From positions 6,098,081-6,162,080 of the forward strand of contig VZDJ01000219.1 in assembly GCA_008694505.1 (NCBI GenBank): DNA of 64,000 nt. The letters run 5' to 3'. Positions 49,252 to 61,940 of the stretch are shown here, piece by piece (position 1 is the stretch's first letter; every line of letters starts with the position of its first letter). Origin of the DNA: Cyanoderma ruficeps (taxonomy: Eukaryota; Chordata; Aves; Passeriformes; Timaliidae). The notes below the pieces were generated by a model. That model did not search any database and was not told the DNA's origin. It worked only from the letters and a program-made list of their open reading frames with translations. The position numbers and the translations under genes were made by a program.

Positions 49252-52200
49252 ATAAGATATTTTCTGCCTTTCTGCTGCAAGAAAAAAACCCTTCTCCCCC
49301 CCACCTCCCACGTGACTGAATGGAGCTCTGCTTCTGCTCTGGCTTAGACCCATCCAAGTCCAGGATCAATGTCATGCCTGTTTCACAGATGCTGAACCAA
49401 GTGCTTCGGGCCGCGCTCAGAGCCTGCACACGGTTAAATCCCGAGGAGCTCAATGAGTGCAGAAGGAGCTCATCACCTCGGCAGATCTGGCAGTTATTGA
49501 AGCCAGTGAAGCCCATGTCACACGCTTATAAAGGTCAGTCCCATATTTACAAAAGCCCATCAGAGCTGAATTGTGCCCTGATTGAGATTATACTGGAAGG
49601 AAGACCTGGTTGTGCTGATGTTGACATGATTTCCTGAGAAGGTGAAATTCAGGTATTTATTTCTGATGGCTTTGCACAGCGCAGAGCTCGCAGCCTGATT
49701 TGTATTCAGCTGCTGCATATTAAGGCTGGTCATTGCTCTTGTAAATGGTAGATAGGAAGAATTGCTATCCAGAGAAATATTTCCTCTGTTTTAGGGTAGG
49801 TTTTTGCTGTAGCCCTCCGACTCCTGATAACCAAAGCCAGAGTGATGTGTCTGGCATTCTCTGCCCTGCACTCCCAGTTATTTATTCTGTGATGTGCAGG
49901 AAGGAAAGAGACGTGTGCAATCTCCATTCTTGTTACCAGGAATTGTGCACTTAATTCTCTGTGCATTGTACTGAAAATGAACTAGTAAGATGTGTTCTGC
50001 ATCAGCAAAAAGGCTCCCTTATTCAGCTGGAATGAGAACATGCACCCTTTAACTTGGGAGTAAAGAAAATCGCTGTAAACAATTTCTTTAAACAGAATCT
50101 GTTGGGTTTTGCCTTTAATTTTTGCTGAGAGTGAAGATTCTGCAGTTTTTTTCTCCTTTTTCCTACCCGATTGCTAACCTTCCTGTTGCATGTGTTTCTG
50201 CTGCTTCTAGCACTTTTCATTCTGATGGCAGTTTTTCATCTCTTCACTAGCTTATGGCTAAAACAGTCCTTGTAACAGGAATTTCAGTTGCTCACTCTCC
50301 AGAATAATTATTTCCATTAGTTCCTGCTCTGGTCCTGGGGCAAAGGGCTTCCTCATGTCTTGCCTTGATGGACCTATCCTCCCAATTCCTCTGTTTTGTA
50401 CAAATGTCTTTTCTGCAGGTGTTAACACCAGGTGACAGCACATCCCTGAGATGTATTTTAAGTCGTTCTTAGCTAACATGTGGCCTGTAAATATTAGGAC
50501 TTCTTACTAGGACTGGAATTTCCTACTCAATTAATAAAAATGCATCGGCATACACATGCATAATTATGGAAATGTGTATAATTCTGTGACTTATTCAGTC
50601 TGAAAACTTTGCAGAATGCTTCACAGACGGGCTGTGAAGTACCACTAATCACAGCGCAGACTCCAAACACACACAGGGAATGGAGTGGGTTCTCCTCACA
50701 CTGTTACTCAACAAGTCCCTAAAATAACCAGGGAAACACATTCAAATCGGGATCTCCTCACCCACTGTTCTTTGTGTTAGCTACTACCTAGATCCAAGGT
50801 GGTGTTTCTGTAGCAAAAGATAGAATAGAAAATTGCAACTCGGAGGTTTTTACAGAAGCGAAGTCGTTTGTATACTGTGTGACTGTCTAACAGCACAGAC
50901 CTACAGCTTTATATGGTGCCTAGGGCTTTTAAAATTATATGTATTAATGAATCTGAAGGATCTGAAGCTGATAGATATCAATTAATGAAAGAATTACTAA
51001 AATTAGAGAAAGAGTAGCTTCTTATCTGCTCCCCCACCTAACAGCCGAACGCTGTTCTGTACAATCTTTTTTCCCATCAAGGTGTGTAAGGTGAAGGTAA
51101 AACCACTGCAGTCCTGTAAGGGCAGATGTTGGGGTACACACGAGCACCTCCACACCAACCAACCAGCCACGTACCAGGGAAAGGATGAACATTTGGAGCA
51201 CAGGACAAGGCACTGCAGAGATGGCAGAGAATCCCTCTGGAGACAGAGCTCCCTGTGCTGGCACCTCCCTGTGCTGCCCCCAACCACACAGCTCAGAGAT
51301 CATCTACAGCAGAAAGCCACCTGCTACACCTAATCTCTAAATTTCAATCAATACAAGTTAATATCAATTTTTCCTGGTTTGGTTGGGACCACATTTGACT
51401 ACCCTATAATAAGCCACTTTATATGGAAATCAGTGTCAGTGCAGTCCTCGCTCCAGTCGAACTGTATCAGTTTATGGATTCACATTAAGTTCTTCAGCAA
51501 TACAACTTTCTTCTGTAGCAAAGCCCTCAGAGAGTCATCAGCTTCCTGTGGCATCAAGGCGTGGAAATATAAAGTGAAGGCTTAGGACATTTCAGCTGTA
51601 TCAAAGTTATGAATTCTGCCTGAATTCATGAGGCTGCTGTATTATTTAATGCCTCACTGTATAAAGACTCAGAGCTTTGTTTCAAAATTTATGTTGTCTG
51701 CTTCAGGTCTGAGCTTAAAGAGTTTTGAGAGGAACAACCCGGTGTCACTTACTGTAATGATCTGCTGGAGGGAGGTGAGGATGCTGACCTGGGCAAAAGG
51801 CAGGGGAAATCTGGGCTCTGCAGGCAGCTGACAGCAGTGGAAAAGCCCCAGCAAAAAGGAGAAAAGGCAGACGTGTACTTAAGGGCTGTGAAGAGGGGAT
51901 GTATCTGGTGATGGGAGGGGTGGTGTTGTGGGCAGTAATCACGAAGCAGCCCGTGCCCACGGAGGCCAGGAGGCAAATGACAAAATTAAAGCAGAAACCA
52001 AGTGATGATGTGGGTTCTGAAGGGCTCAGAATTGCCTGGAGACATTTAATATGCCACTTAAATCTGTGTGCACGCTCAGCCTGTGAGTGAGTAAATGCCT
52101 CCTGAGCCTTTCTGCCTTCCTCTGAGAGCCCTGTGCACAGCACACTGGCTCGGGCTTTATTCCTCAAGGGTTAAACTACAAACTGAAGTACCCTTGACTC

Positions 52201-55200
52201 AGAGCTTAAGTGAGGGTGGTTTTGAGTCTCCAGCAGTCTTAGAGCAGCTGGAATGTGGAGTCTCATTCCTGGGCAGTAATACCCATGCACAGAAACTGTG
52301 TCTGCAGAGACCCATTCACAGCAGCTCCTGGGTTTATGTTGGTCATAAGCCCTCCAGTATTGATCAGAGGGGTTTCAAGGGTACTAACCTGCATGAAAAG
52401 AGAAGTGGTCTTTAAATACTAAATAAAACAGCCATTTACAGCTTCACCACTCCGAGGATTTTTGCTTGCTGGGAGCAATGTCTTGGCACTCATGGACGAC
52501 AGAGCTGCTTGAGGAATGAACCATGATGGACGAGCACTCACAAATAAAATACTGACCCCAGCTCAGAGCTTCTAAACTCTACCAAAATTCCTCTGGCTGA
52601 TGTTTTACATTGCTCAGGCTTTGCTGGCAATAGGCACAGGGACCAGAGCTGACACTTCACACTTTATGAGAAGCAAGAAAAAAGAGGAAAGGCTTCACCC
52701 TTATGAGAAGTAACCATGTGAAGTCAGAACATCCCAAGAGCAGAGGCCTCCTTTGGCTATTTCCAACCAATTAACATTGTATAAGTCAGCACAAGCATCT
52801 TGGGTGGGAGATCTTCCTGGGATGCAGGAGCTGGGACCTCTCCACACCCATCAGGAGCCAGGGCTGCCCACAGCCTCAGAGCTTGCCTTCTGTCTGGCCT
52901 CCATAGGACACCAATACAGAGGTACCCATAAAATTGTCAGTCATGTTATATTCAGTGAAAGAATGGTTTTCCTTCACCCTCCAGGGTTTACAGTGGGGAT
53001 TTACATGCCTAGGCTGGAGAACAGCAGGTTGTGTGACCCTGTTCACCAACACATCCACACATATGGGCCAGATTTCTTTATTTTTGGCTGCCTTGTGGCT
53101 TTTTTTTGTCTTCAGTCTGGTGACTCTGTCCTGCAAAGGAAGTGTATTTAGGGAGGTACATCTATAGTTGCAGCCTTTTCATCTTGTTCACCTTCCCCTA
53201 TAAAGAATATTTAACTACTATTGCTGGAATGATTCTCCAGTGGTTCACATTACTAATTATTGAATACCCATTACGATTAAAGTACTCTCTTCTTTGCAAC
53301 CCTGGGGATAAATTTTAGAGTATTAAGATTTATTTTCTTTTTTTCAAAACCAGTGCAAAGCTGAACTTTCTGTATTGCCCCTGGGTTTCACACTGCAAAC
53401 TTGGTCAGTCAAGCATGCAAAAATCTGGTGAAATAAGCCCTGGAGCCCAGGTTTTAAATGGCCCTTTCACCATCCAGAATTCTCTTCTGCTGAAAGTGGT
53501 TGCCCAAACTCAGCACACAATGTTTAATAATAATTAATTACTCTAAGCCAGATAATGAAAAAAGTGGTATGGACAGACTCCGTGTACACATACCATTTGA
53601 AAGCATTAAATTTATTTTCTTCTGGTGCAAACCATCAGTAATCAAATTTCCTTACCCAGTGATGGGTGTGAATGGTCAAGAAAAATACTTAGTCAACAGA
53701 ATTCCAATTAGAGATCTGGGAGTATCCTGTTTTAAATATGGCAAAGTAAGGAAATATTTTCCCAAGAGGATGGTCCTCTGATGAGTAAGTGTGGTTCTGA
53801 GTATTTCACTGTAGCAAGTATTTGGCAGGAACAAGATCAGTGAAACAAACCTCTCTCAAGTGCCTGAAGAGAGGAGGAGAAGTGGTTTCCTTTGTAAATT
53901 AGTCAGTCCTGCTCTGAAACTGTTCTATAAAACATGGAGAAGCTTTAAAGTATGCTGAGACTGCCAAACACGACTTTTCATGCTGTATTTACAGCACAAT
54001 ACTCTTTATTCCGTTTCTTCTGATTTGGAGGTGCTGCTCAGCTTTGGATGGTTGCTTGTGCCAGGTGAAGGATGCTATGAGAAGCTACAGAGCATAATTA
54101 TCCCTTGGGAAAACATGAGCAGCCTTCCTTGCAGCTGGGGAGGAGGCAGGGTTGGGTTTGGTCCCAAAGATGAGGGTGTCAGGAGTGGGGAGTACTTCTG
54201 ACTTCACTACAGTCTTCATGCCTTTCACAGTCCTGTAACTGGGGTTTGCCTCAAAACCCTATGTCTTAGCTACATCACACATGATTTTGAGACATAATTA
54301 ATATTAATAAAGCCCATTATGTAAAATTAGCCATAGACAGGAGATTCTTTAAAAGGTGAAATCATAATAATAATGATTGGAGTGTCTGTGTTGCTGGGAA
54401 ACTGGGAGCTGTCCTGGGCTGCTCCTCAATATTTGCCTTTCATTACAGGTCTTTCCTCCCTGCTTGTGGAAAAGGAGTTTTAAAAGAGAGAAACGAAGAT
54501 CACTACAAAGAAAAGTCTTTCTCTGACCTTTGGTATTTTTTGCAGTTGGGTCTCGGGTATGGCAGGTAAAAGACGCCTTAGCAATGGTGCCCTGCAAGGA
54601 AAACCAGCAGCAGCACAGGCAGGTGTGGGGCACAATGCTTGTTTGTTTGGGAGTATTTTGAGGATCCTCATAGCTCATTTTTCCATTTTGTCCTCAGAAA
54701 TTGTGGGGTCGTTTCTCAGTCAGGTGTTGCATCTGAGAATCCCTCCATGTCCCAGCACAGACTTTGGCCATTGACCTGCCTTCAGCCACTCCCGTATCTG
54801 TAGATCTGCCATGAGCCTTTAGGTGCAGCCTTCAAGCAAAGCAGCCACACACTCTTGAAAACCCTGCAGCAAAAGTACATGAGCTTAAAAATAATCACAC
54901 GAGTGGCATATTCAGCTAATCAGGAGCTGCGATTGTCTCGGTGCTCCTGCGCACAAATCAGTTGTATTTCAGGGGCTGAAGCAGGGAGTCACCACTGGAG
55001 CCTGATTACACAGTTTAAGTGCTGCCTGATTAAATTAAACTGGTGCTGTTTATGGCTGATTTTGAGCAAATGGGAAAAATCAGAGATGCAATCCAGGCAC
55101 TTTAAGTTGATCCAGATTTTGAGAATTAAAAATTCAGGACTCAGACCTAGATCCAAGTTTTATCCTGAGGCCCCTGTCATCAGAGTGGACTGATTCAAAA

Positions 55201-56699
55201 TCTTGCAAGGAAAGTCTCTGGGCTATTCCCCGTAGTAAACTTATATTTGCTTAGAAATAAATGACTTAATTCCTAAGGCCTCTGGAAGGCTTGTGTCCTC
55301 GGCACTGAGTTCACCATAACAAAGTGCTAAACCACTGAGTGGTTTACTTAGACACAGAAATAGGCATCAGAAGGTATTTCATCAGTTCCTACAGTACAAT
55401 CCAACCTTTGCAGGTTGGCACATGTATTCTCTTTCAGCCTTTTGATTAACTGCATAGTACCAAAACCATACGTATTTATAGCTCGCAGAATTAGATAAAT
55501 TCTCCAGATGTGGCTTCCTTTTAGTTATGCTGAGATGACTGGAGATCAAAGCCTTTGATCTTTAGCCTGACTGAAACCTGCTGCTGATATAAGTCTAGAA
55601 AATGATGCAGTGAGGGGAACTGGCCACTCTCAACTTGCCCCAGAAGCATCTCAAACAAAACGTATGGGAAGAAACTTTGCGAAGGATATTTCTATACACA
55701 CCAGTGAGTCTCTACTCCTGAAAGTACAGGGCAGTTTTCAATGAACCTTTTAGTCTTAACCACATATTTAAATAGATTGATTTTCTATTCCAGCTCAGAA
55801 ATGATTTAAGACTTTTCAGTGCATGCATATCCTCTATGATACACAGAACTGGCAGGAAATGTCATCATGAGCTAGTTTATAACTGCAATTAAGGCCATTT
55901 CCATTGCTCCAGATGTGCAAAGGAGACTTATAGCCGAGTTCCTGGTATAGTGAACTCCCTGATGCATCCTAGGCTCAGCACTGCCAGCTCAATGACATCT
56001 TCTTCATGACCCTTGGAAAAAATGATGAATAGCCAGGGAATTGCAAATTCAGGCTGAATTCTGGCACCATGAACACTTTATACAAGTCCCAGCCGGTTAG
56101 GCAGATAGCACAGTCTGAAAACCCTTATCTGCTACCACAGGCCCTTCTAGCAACCCCAGCTGCAGAGCAATGCAAAGCCCTGTGTGGCCACTTCTGCCTG
56201 TCCCAGCAGCTTCATAAGTCCCACAGCAAGGCCATAAACCCTCAGCTCTTTGGGTGATACTGCCAAGAAAGTTCTGACTCCCCCGGCCACTTTCATGAGC
56301 TGTTTGCTGTAAAAGAAGCTGATAACAAAACACACGCAAAATAAACCCCAACCAACCAACTGCAACTGAAAAACCCACTCAAAAACTTTATATTCAAACT
56401 TCAGTAAAATCAGAGAATGGACAGATTTTCATTTGAGAGAAAAGGCAGACATATACTATCCTAGAGAGAGCACAAGAAATGGAATTTATTTACTAAATCA
56501 TAAATTCTTTATCAACATCAGAAGAAAGAACTATAATTTTCAGATTACTGAAAATTATCATAAAGGATTAACTCAAATACATAAGGAAAAATTCAAATGA
56601 AAAAGGTAGAAAATCAAATGCAGCCAGCAAGAGATATCAGGGTCAACAAGAAATAGTCCTTAAGCCCATTAATAACGTGAGGAAGAGCAAATGAAAAGT
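49252..56699. other. Intergenic stretch without recognised gene
   Basis: About 7.4 kb with no exon recognised on either strand. Open frames are short and overlap in several frames, with no domain. No CpG island is present, so no typical housekeeping promoter lies here. Confidence 0.5.
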
Positions 56700-56784
56700 T
56701 TGTCCTCCTGAGGGGTTTGGACTAAATGATCTTTAAGGTCCATTCCAATCCATTCTGTGATTCTATGCTTCTATGATTCTATGA
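56700..56784 (+). mobile_element. CR1 LINE 3' terminus
   Basis: GAGGGGTTTGGACTAAATGA followed by TCTTTAAGGTCCATTCCAAT and the tail repeats ATTCTGTG-ATTCTATG-CTTCTATG-ATTCTATG give a textbook CR1 3' end in plus orientation, truncated to about 85 bp. Confidence 0.9.
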
Positions 56785-56919
56785 ATTAATATCTATTTCA
56801 CAATATTCAGTAAAAATAAATGGTGAATAAGAGTTTACTAAATTAATATTAAAGAAAATAAATTTCAGGAAGATTAGGGCAAAATCAGGTTAAAGAACAC
56901 TTCGATAAGTTAGAGATTT

Positions 56920-57310
56920 TGAAATTGGCTGGGACTGACTTAATCCTGCAGTCCTTGAAAAACTGTAATCTCAGAACTATTAATGGTATCTCTGAATTCC
57001 TGGATGGGCTGGGGTGATACCAGAAGACTGATGTATTGCCCATCTCTAAAAGGTGGGAGAGGTGAGAGAAAAAAGAACAGGAGAATTGTACAACAGTCAG
57101 CTTACCCTCAAAATCCAGAAAAATGGTGGAGCAAATAGACACATGCCTGGAAAATAAGAAGACGAGCATCATCCAATACAGATTTGCCAAGCACAAGTCA
57201 TGTCACAGTGCTCTAATTTAATTTTAAAGAGTAAAAGGCCATGGGGATAGAAGAAAAAGAGGGGATATCAAATATATTGACTTCAGTAAGGTTTTTGACA
57301 CACTTTGGTG
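56920..57310 (+). mobile_element. Degenerate LINE reverse-transcriptase fragment (CR1-like)
   Basis: The conceptual plus-strand translation, interrupted by stops, ends with IDFSKVFDTLW, matching the conserved DFSKAFDT block of CR1-type reverse transcriptases. Upstream remnants such as KMVEQI and IQYRFAKHKSCHSAL correspond to the preceding CR1 blocks. It carries multiple stops and frameshifts. It is probably independent of the CR1 terminus just before it, because it corresponds to an internal part of ORF2. Confidence 0.65.
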
Positions 57311-57676
57311 TTCTCTTTTTTGTCCCTTGCAGAATTTCCCTTTCTTATATAATTTCTTTTGAAAATAATCTAGAGGAAAATTATAATCTAATATATTAAC
57401 CAATTTAAAAGACCCTTTTAAGTTCAACGATTCAATATAATGTATAAAAGAGAGGATCAAGATGAGAATTTGTGAAGGGTGCCAGGACAAACTTCCCCAC
57501 ACCTCTCAAAAACTCTTATGGGGGCTCACACCCCTCCCAGGTGACGAGTTGTTTGTGTCTGTGCCATCCATGAACACAAGGAAAGATGTGAGGACTGAGA
57601 TGTCTTCCCATTGCAGGCTCACCTTAGCTAAGGGGACACAGACATCCTCTTTTCTCCTTTTTTCTGATGTGGGTGT
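57311..57676. other. AT-rich stretch before an assembly gap
   Basis: No gene or repeat family was recognised in this stretch, which ends directly at the run of N. Confidence 0.5.
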
Positions 57677-57730
57677 NNNNNNNNNNNNNNNNNNNNNNNN
57701 NNNNNNNNNNNNNNNNNNNNNNNNNNNNNN
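57677..57730. other. Assembly gap (54 N)
   Basis: A run of 54 undetermined bases adjoins T/G-rich low-complexity sequence. The true length is unknown. Open frames drawn through it are not real. Confidence 0.98.
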
Positions 57731-57830
57731 GTTTTTGTTTTGTTTGTTTGCTCATTTTGTTTTTGTTGTGTTTTCTGTTTGGTTTGGGGTTTTTGTTTTA
57801 GTTTGGGGTTTTTTTTCTTTTTTTTCTGTA
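57731..57830. repeat. T/G-rich low-complexity tract, (GTTTT)n-like
   Basis: About 100 bp consist almost only of T and G in GTTTTTGTTTTG- and GGGGTTTTTG-type motifs. It abuts the gap, which suggests the missing bases are more of the same. Confidence 0.8.
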
Positions 57831-60800
57831 ATTCTGCTGTTCTCAGCTGCTCTGTTACAAACTTACCTAATGGAGACCACTGGAAACAGGGAATGGGAAA
57901 GGGTGAGACTGTAGAGAGTGAACAATCATCTTGTTTTTGAAATAAGCACAGTGCAATAGTGTGGGGGAAGCAAAGATGAGCACAGTAGAAAGAATCAGCA
58001 GTAATAAATGATAAGTGCACAGCTTACAAGCCAAAATATGGCCCTCTGCAGTCGTACAGAGTGAGTAATGGGCACTTGCACCAGGCATAATGTGTGGTCT
58101 GAGCACTCTGACCTCTCTGGGCTGCTCAGCTGAACTGAAGCCAAGAGCAAGAGTGGTTTGTTGTCTTTTGCAGAGCTCAGGTATTGCTGCCAGACTGCTG
58201 CTCACCAGCACTGTGCCTCTCAATAGGGCAGACTTTGCCCTTCAGCCTTTGTGTGATGTCCTGCTGTCATGCCAGACCCAGCAACACACAATCACCTTTT
58301 GCAATTTTATCTCCCGATGTATTTTTATGGCATCACCCTCTGTCCCACTCCACCCATCTGTCCTCATCTCCCTTGGCCTGCAGCTCTGGAGCACACAGCT
58401 GCCTCATCATTACCTCTATCTGTAATGAAAAAAAGTTTACAGTCTCAAAAAGGCCCAAACCCATATGGTTCAACATCTGATTTGTTTCAAGTCACATAAG
58501 TCACAAGTAGAAAACCCTCCCTTGCACATATGCCTAGGAGTCAGGGTGTGGATTTCTCCTGAAAAAAGTCTCCTGTCTGCCTTTGAAGGGAGCAGCTTTG
58601 CCTTTGATGTAGCCATAAGCGAGGAGCTGGCCTTGTCTCACCGTGTGTTCCCTTCACAGATACCTTGACTGTTGGGCATTATTTACAGTTCATACAGAAA
58701 ACTAGAAGCAGAGGCTTACAATACACTGCTATACAATACACTTACACTGCTTACAATACACTTCAGATGTTACTAAATCCTGCCCAGGCTGGATTTAGTA
58801 ACGTCTGCAGCACGGTACAGATGCAGGTTTGTATTGTCACATACAGGGTATAGATATTGTCACAATATTCTTCACTTTTAAGGAGAGTGAACGTTCTCAC
58901 TGTGACAGGCACTAACAGGCATTGATGACCTGGAGCAGCTGGGTCCCTCTCTGCTGGGGACACCCCTCATCCTCTGCTCAGGAGCTCATTTAACTCAACC
59001 CAGGACCCTCCATCTCTCCCTGAGTTGTGTCAGGGTGGTGCTGGGTTCCAGCTCAGCCCCAGCCTGTGCTGGCTATCCATCCCCTCCCTCAGGCTCATGT
59101 CTGTGGACCTTCTGCCATGATGGACCTGCTTGGGAATTGCCGCATGGTGTCTGACCTGGATCACCTTCACTGGATCTCACCCTAACCTGTGGCTTGTTCT
59201 TTCAGCTGCTCCATCTCCACAAACTTGCCTGACGATGTGGGCTCTTGGTTTGGCCTGGCAGTGACCTGGGGGTCAGCTCTGCTCCCCTTGCTCAGGTACT
59301 GAGGGCTTTGCTGGGTATATTACCAGGCTGGGCTCTGCCCTCCATTCCTATAAGCACTTTTAAACCTTAAATCCCTTTGTTTAAAGTTAAGTTTAGTAAA
59401 ATGCCTCATGGCAGAGGCTGAAGAACTTAGTAAAATATGACTCTTCCCCAGGACAACAGAGCTTCTGCTGGGGAGGTGATGTTGTCCAGGGCCATCTTCT
59501 AGCTGGTAAATGAAAGTTTTATTTTTGGGTGTAGGTGGGTTAGGTTTACTGCTGCAGTGTGGGGTATAACATGCCCTTTTTTGGGTGAAGGAGGGCAATG
59601 GGAAGTTCAAAGGGGTGTCAAGCGTTCAGATACACCCACAGACTCCAGCTGACACAGGACCAGCACATGCTCCCTGAGCCCTGTAGTCCTGAAGTATTAT
59701 GAATTTTTAAAACAGATTGAAATTATATTTATAGGTGATATGAATGGTTAAAAGCACAGGTACTGTGTGTCTAGGTTGGCAGTCTGGAAGATGGTTCCTG
59801 ACCCCCTGGCATCCCACCCAGGACTGACACCCAGGGATGCTGTTATCACCAGGAAGGGAGGCAGAGTCAGTACCATCTGGGAAGCAGTCATCAAATGGCT
59901 GACATTTTCCTAAAGAAGGCTACATGATATGAAAATGATGCATTTTATTCTGTTGGATAATTGAACTGATCAATTCAAATAACTGAAGGTTTATCCCAAA
60001 CTGAAGCTGAATCTAAATTCTGACAGTTACTGCTGCCCATGGCTTGCTTTTATACTTCCAACTATTTCTGCTGCCTTTGCTCCCCTCCGAAGCAGAGGGT
60101 GTTTCTGTGAGCACTGCAGACCTGCACTGTTGTCTCCTGGTTAGTCAGTTGAGCGTTGCTCCCATCTTTCTGCACCTGGTACACACCCAGTATTTTGTCT
60201 GGATTAATCACTAGCTGTAAGTTACAGTCTTCTGCATCCTGACATTGGCACTGAGCTCTGTCAGGGGGGAGAAAAACCTCTTTTCTGATTATTAAATTGT
60301 CTATCCAAAGTTGAAGAGCATGTTGCAGCTGAAATGCTGATAAAAGCACTAAATGTGGAGCTTGCTAATACAAAGCTATAGCAGCAATTTAGCTCATTAT
60401 CAGGCAGTAAATAAGACTTACCTGCTATTCTTTGATCATCCATTTTTCTGTTACGAACTGCATGTGTTGACAAATTATGTCACCAAAAAGAAATCCAAGT
60501 CTTTGATGAAATAACAGGAAACATGCATGTGCTGGAAGTTTAAAAACGCATTTAAATAAACTGCTTTAGGATTTTAGATAGTGGTGGTGGATTTGCTTAA
60601 GGTGGATGAGGAAGGGCTGGGCTGGACATAGGGGCCAGGAGAAGCTGGAGTGGCCTCAGAGTCACCCTGAGCCCCACACAGGTTTTAAGCAATGTTTCCA
60701 GAACACTGGAACTGCAGCCACCAGATGTGACTGATTCTGCTTTGGGTTTGTAACAATAAACTGGCAGTTTCTGTAAATGGGTGGAAATGGATTCCTCTTT

Positions 60801-61740
60801 AGAGGAGAGGTGCCTTGACGAGGGCCACATCATTGGGATAAGCAACTCTTTAAGGGTGAGATTTGGATCCATGGCTCTGACATGTGAAACGTTATTATTA
60901 TTAGAATGCTAACAGTGGTGCTCGAAGGGTCCAGTGGAGCTTAGACATGAGTCTTGGTTAAATTCCAGCTTTCTGAACTGTTTCCCAGAATATTAGACAG
61001 AACTGAAACCAATAGGTTTCCACGGCTGCTTCTTGAAAAACACGGCTGGAGAGCCAAGTGAAACAAGATACCACAACAAGGGAGAAGTGTGAAGTTGGAA
61101 AGCACAGATTTGGACCTGAACTCCCCCAGAGTCTGGAGGCTTTTAGATCCAAATTCTTCATTTGCTCCATCTCAGAATGTGAGGCTGCCCCTTGCATCCT
61201 CCCTGCATTGCTCTTTCTCAGGTCAGTTTTTTCAGCTGTAACTGAACTCTGCAGTCAAAATCTCTAAAAGCTGGTTCTTCCCCAATTACAGGCATGTGAT
61301 TGAGATTGGCTTCTGTCAAGTGTGAAAGGTCTCAGACCGTACCATGCAGGGGTCCAGCTGGCTCCTCAGCCTGTCTGCAGCAGGCTCAGTCTACCCTGTC
61401 TCAGAGGCTGCAGAAGAGGACCCAGGAGATGTGGTGGTGGGTGTGTGCACAAAGGCCCGTTCCCCAGGAATATTTTCTCCCCCCAGATATGTTAGTCTAA
61501 TACTAACATAGTCTAATCTGTTAGTCTGAGCCCGTTAGTCTAATGCAGGTTCAAAACTGATGTTTTCCCAGGCTGTGGCTTTGGATATACAGTTTGATTT
61601 ACCCACACAGGACCTGGGTCTTTCCTCGGTTGTTGCTGATTTACGAGCATCCAGGATTTCTTCCAGCAGATCTAACAGCGTACTTTATTTGGAGTTTGGA
61701 GTTCACCTCTTCACCTAAATGAACATTAATTGACCACTAG
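57831..61740. other. Intergenic stretch without recognised gene
   Basis: It contains short TACAATACAC direct repeats (58690-58760), a near-perfect inverted repeat (58764-58807) and an unrecognised 95-codon minus frame (60062-60349). No known exon was identified. Confidence 0.5.
58764..58807. repeat. 44-bp inverted repeat (hairpin-forming)
   Basis: Arms CAGATGTTACTAAATCC and GGATTTAGTAACGTCTG are complementary over 17 bp with a single mismatch and are separated by the 10-bp loop TGCCCAGGCT. No known RNA gene or terminal-repeat element was recognised around it. Confidence 0.85.
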
Positions 61741-61940
61741 ATCAGATATTAGGAGGAAATTCTTCCCTGTGAGGGTGGTAAGGTGCTGGAAAGGGCTTCC
61801 TAGAATAGCTGTGACTGCCCCATATACCTGGAAGTGTTTAAGGCCACATTGGAGCAAGCTGATCTAGAAGTGTGGCAGAGGGGTTGGAATAAGATGGGCT
61901 CTATGGTCCTTTCTAGCCTAAACCATTCTATTATGATTAA
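61741..61940 (+). mobile_element. CR1 LINE 3' end fragment
   Basis: Plus orientation. Landmarks are GGAAATTCTTCCCTGTGAGG, GGTAAGGTGCTGGAAAGGGC, GGGCTCTATGGTCCTTTCTA and a decayed ATTCTATTATGATT tail. It is about 200 bp, 5'-truncated and inactive. Confidence 0.85.

Noticed and set aside
57462..57914. 150-codon frame spanning the N gap
   Set aside because: It includes 54 undetermined bases and low-complexity T/G sequence.
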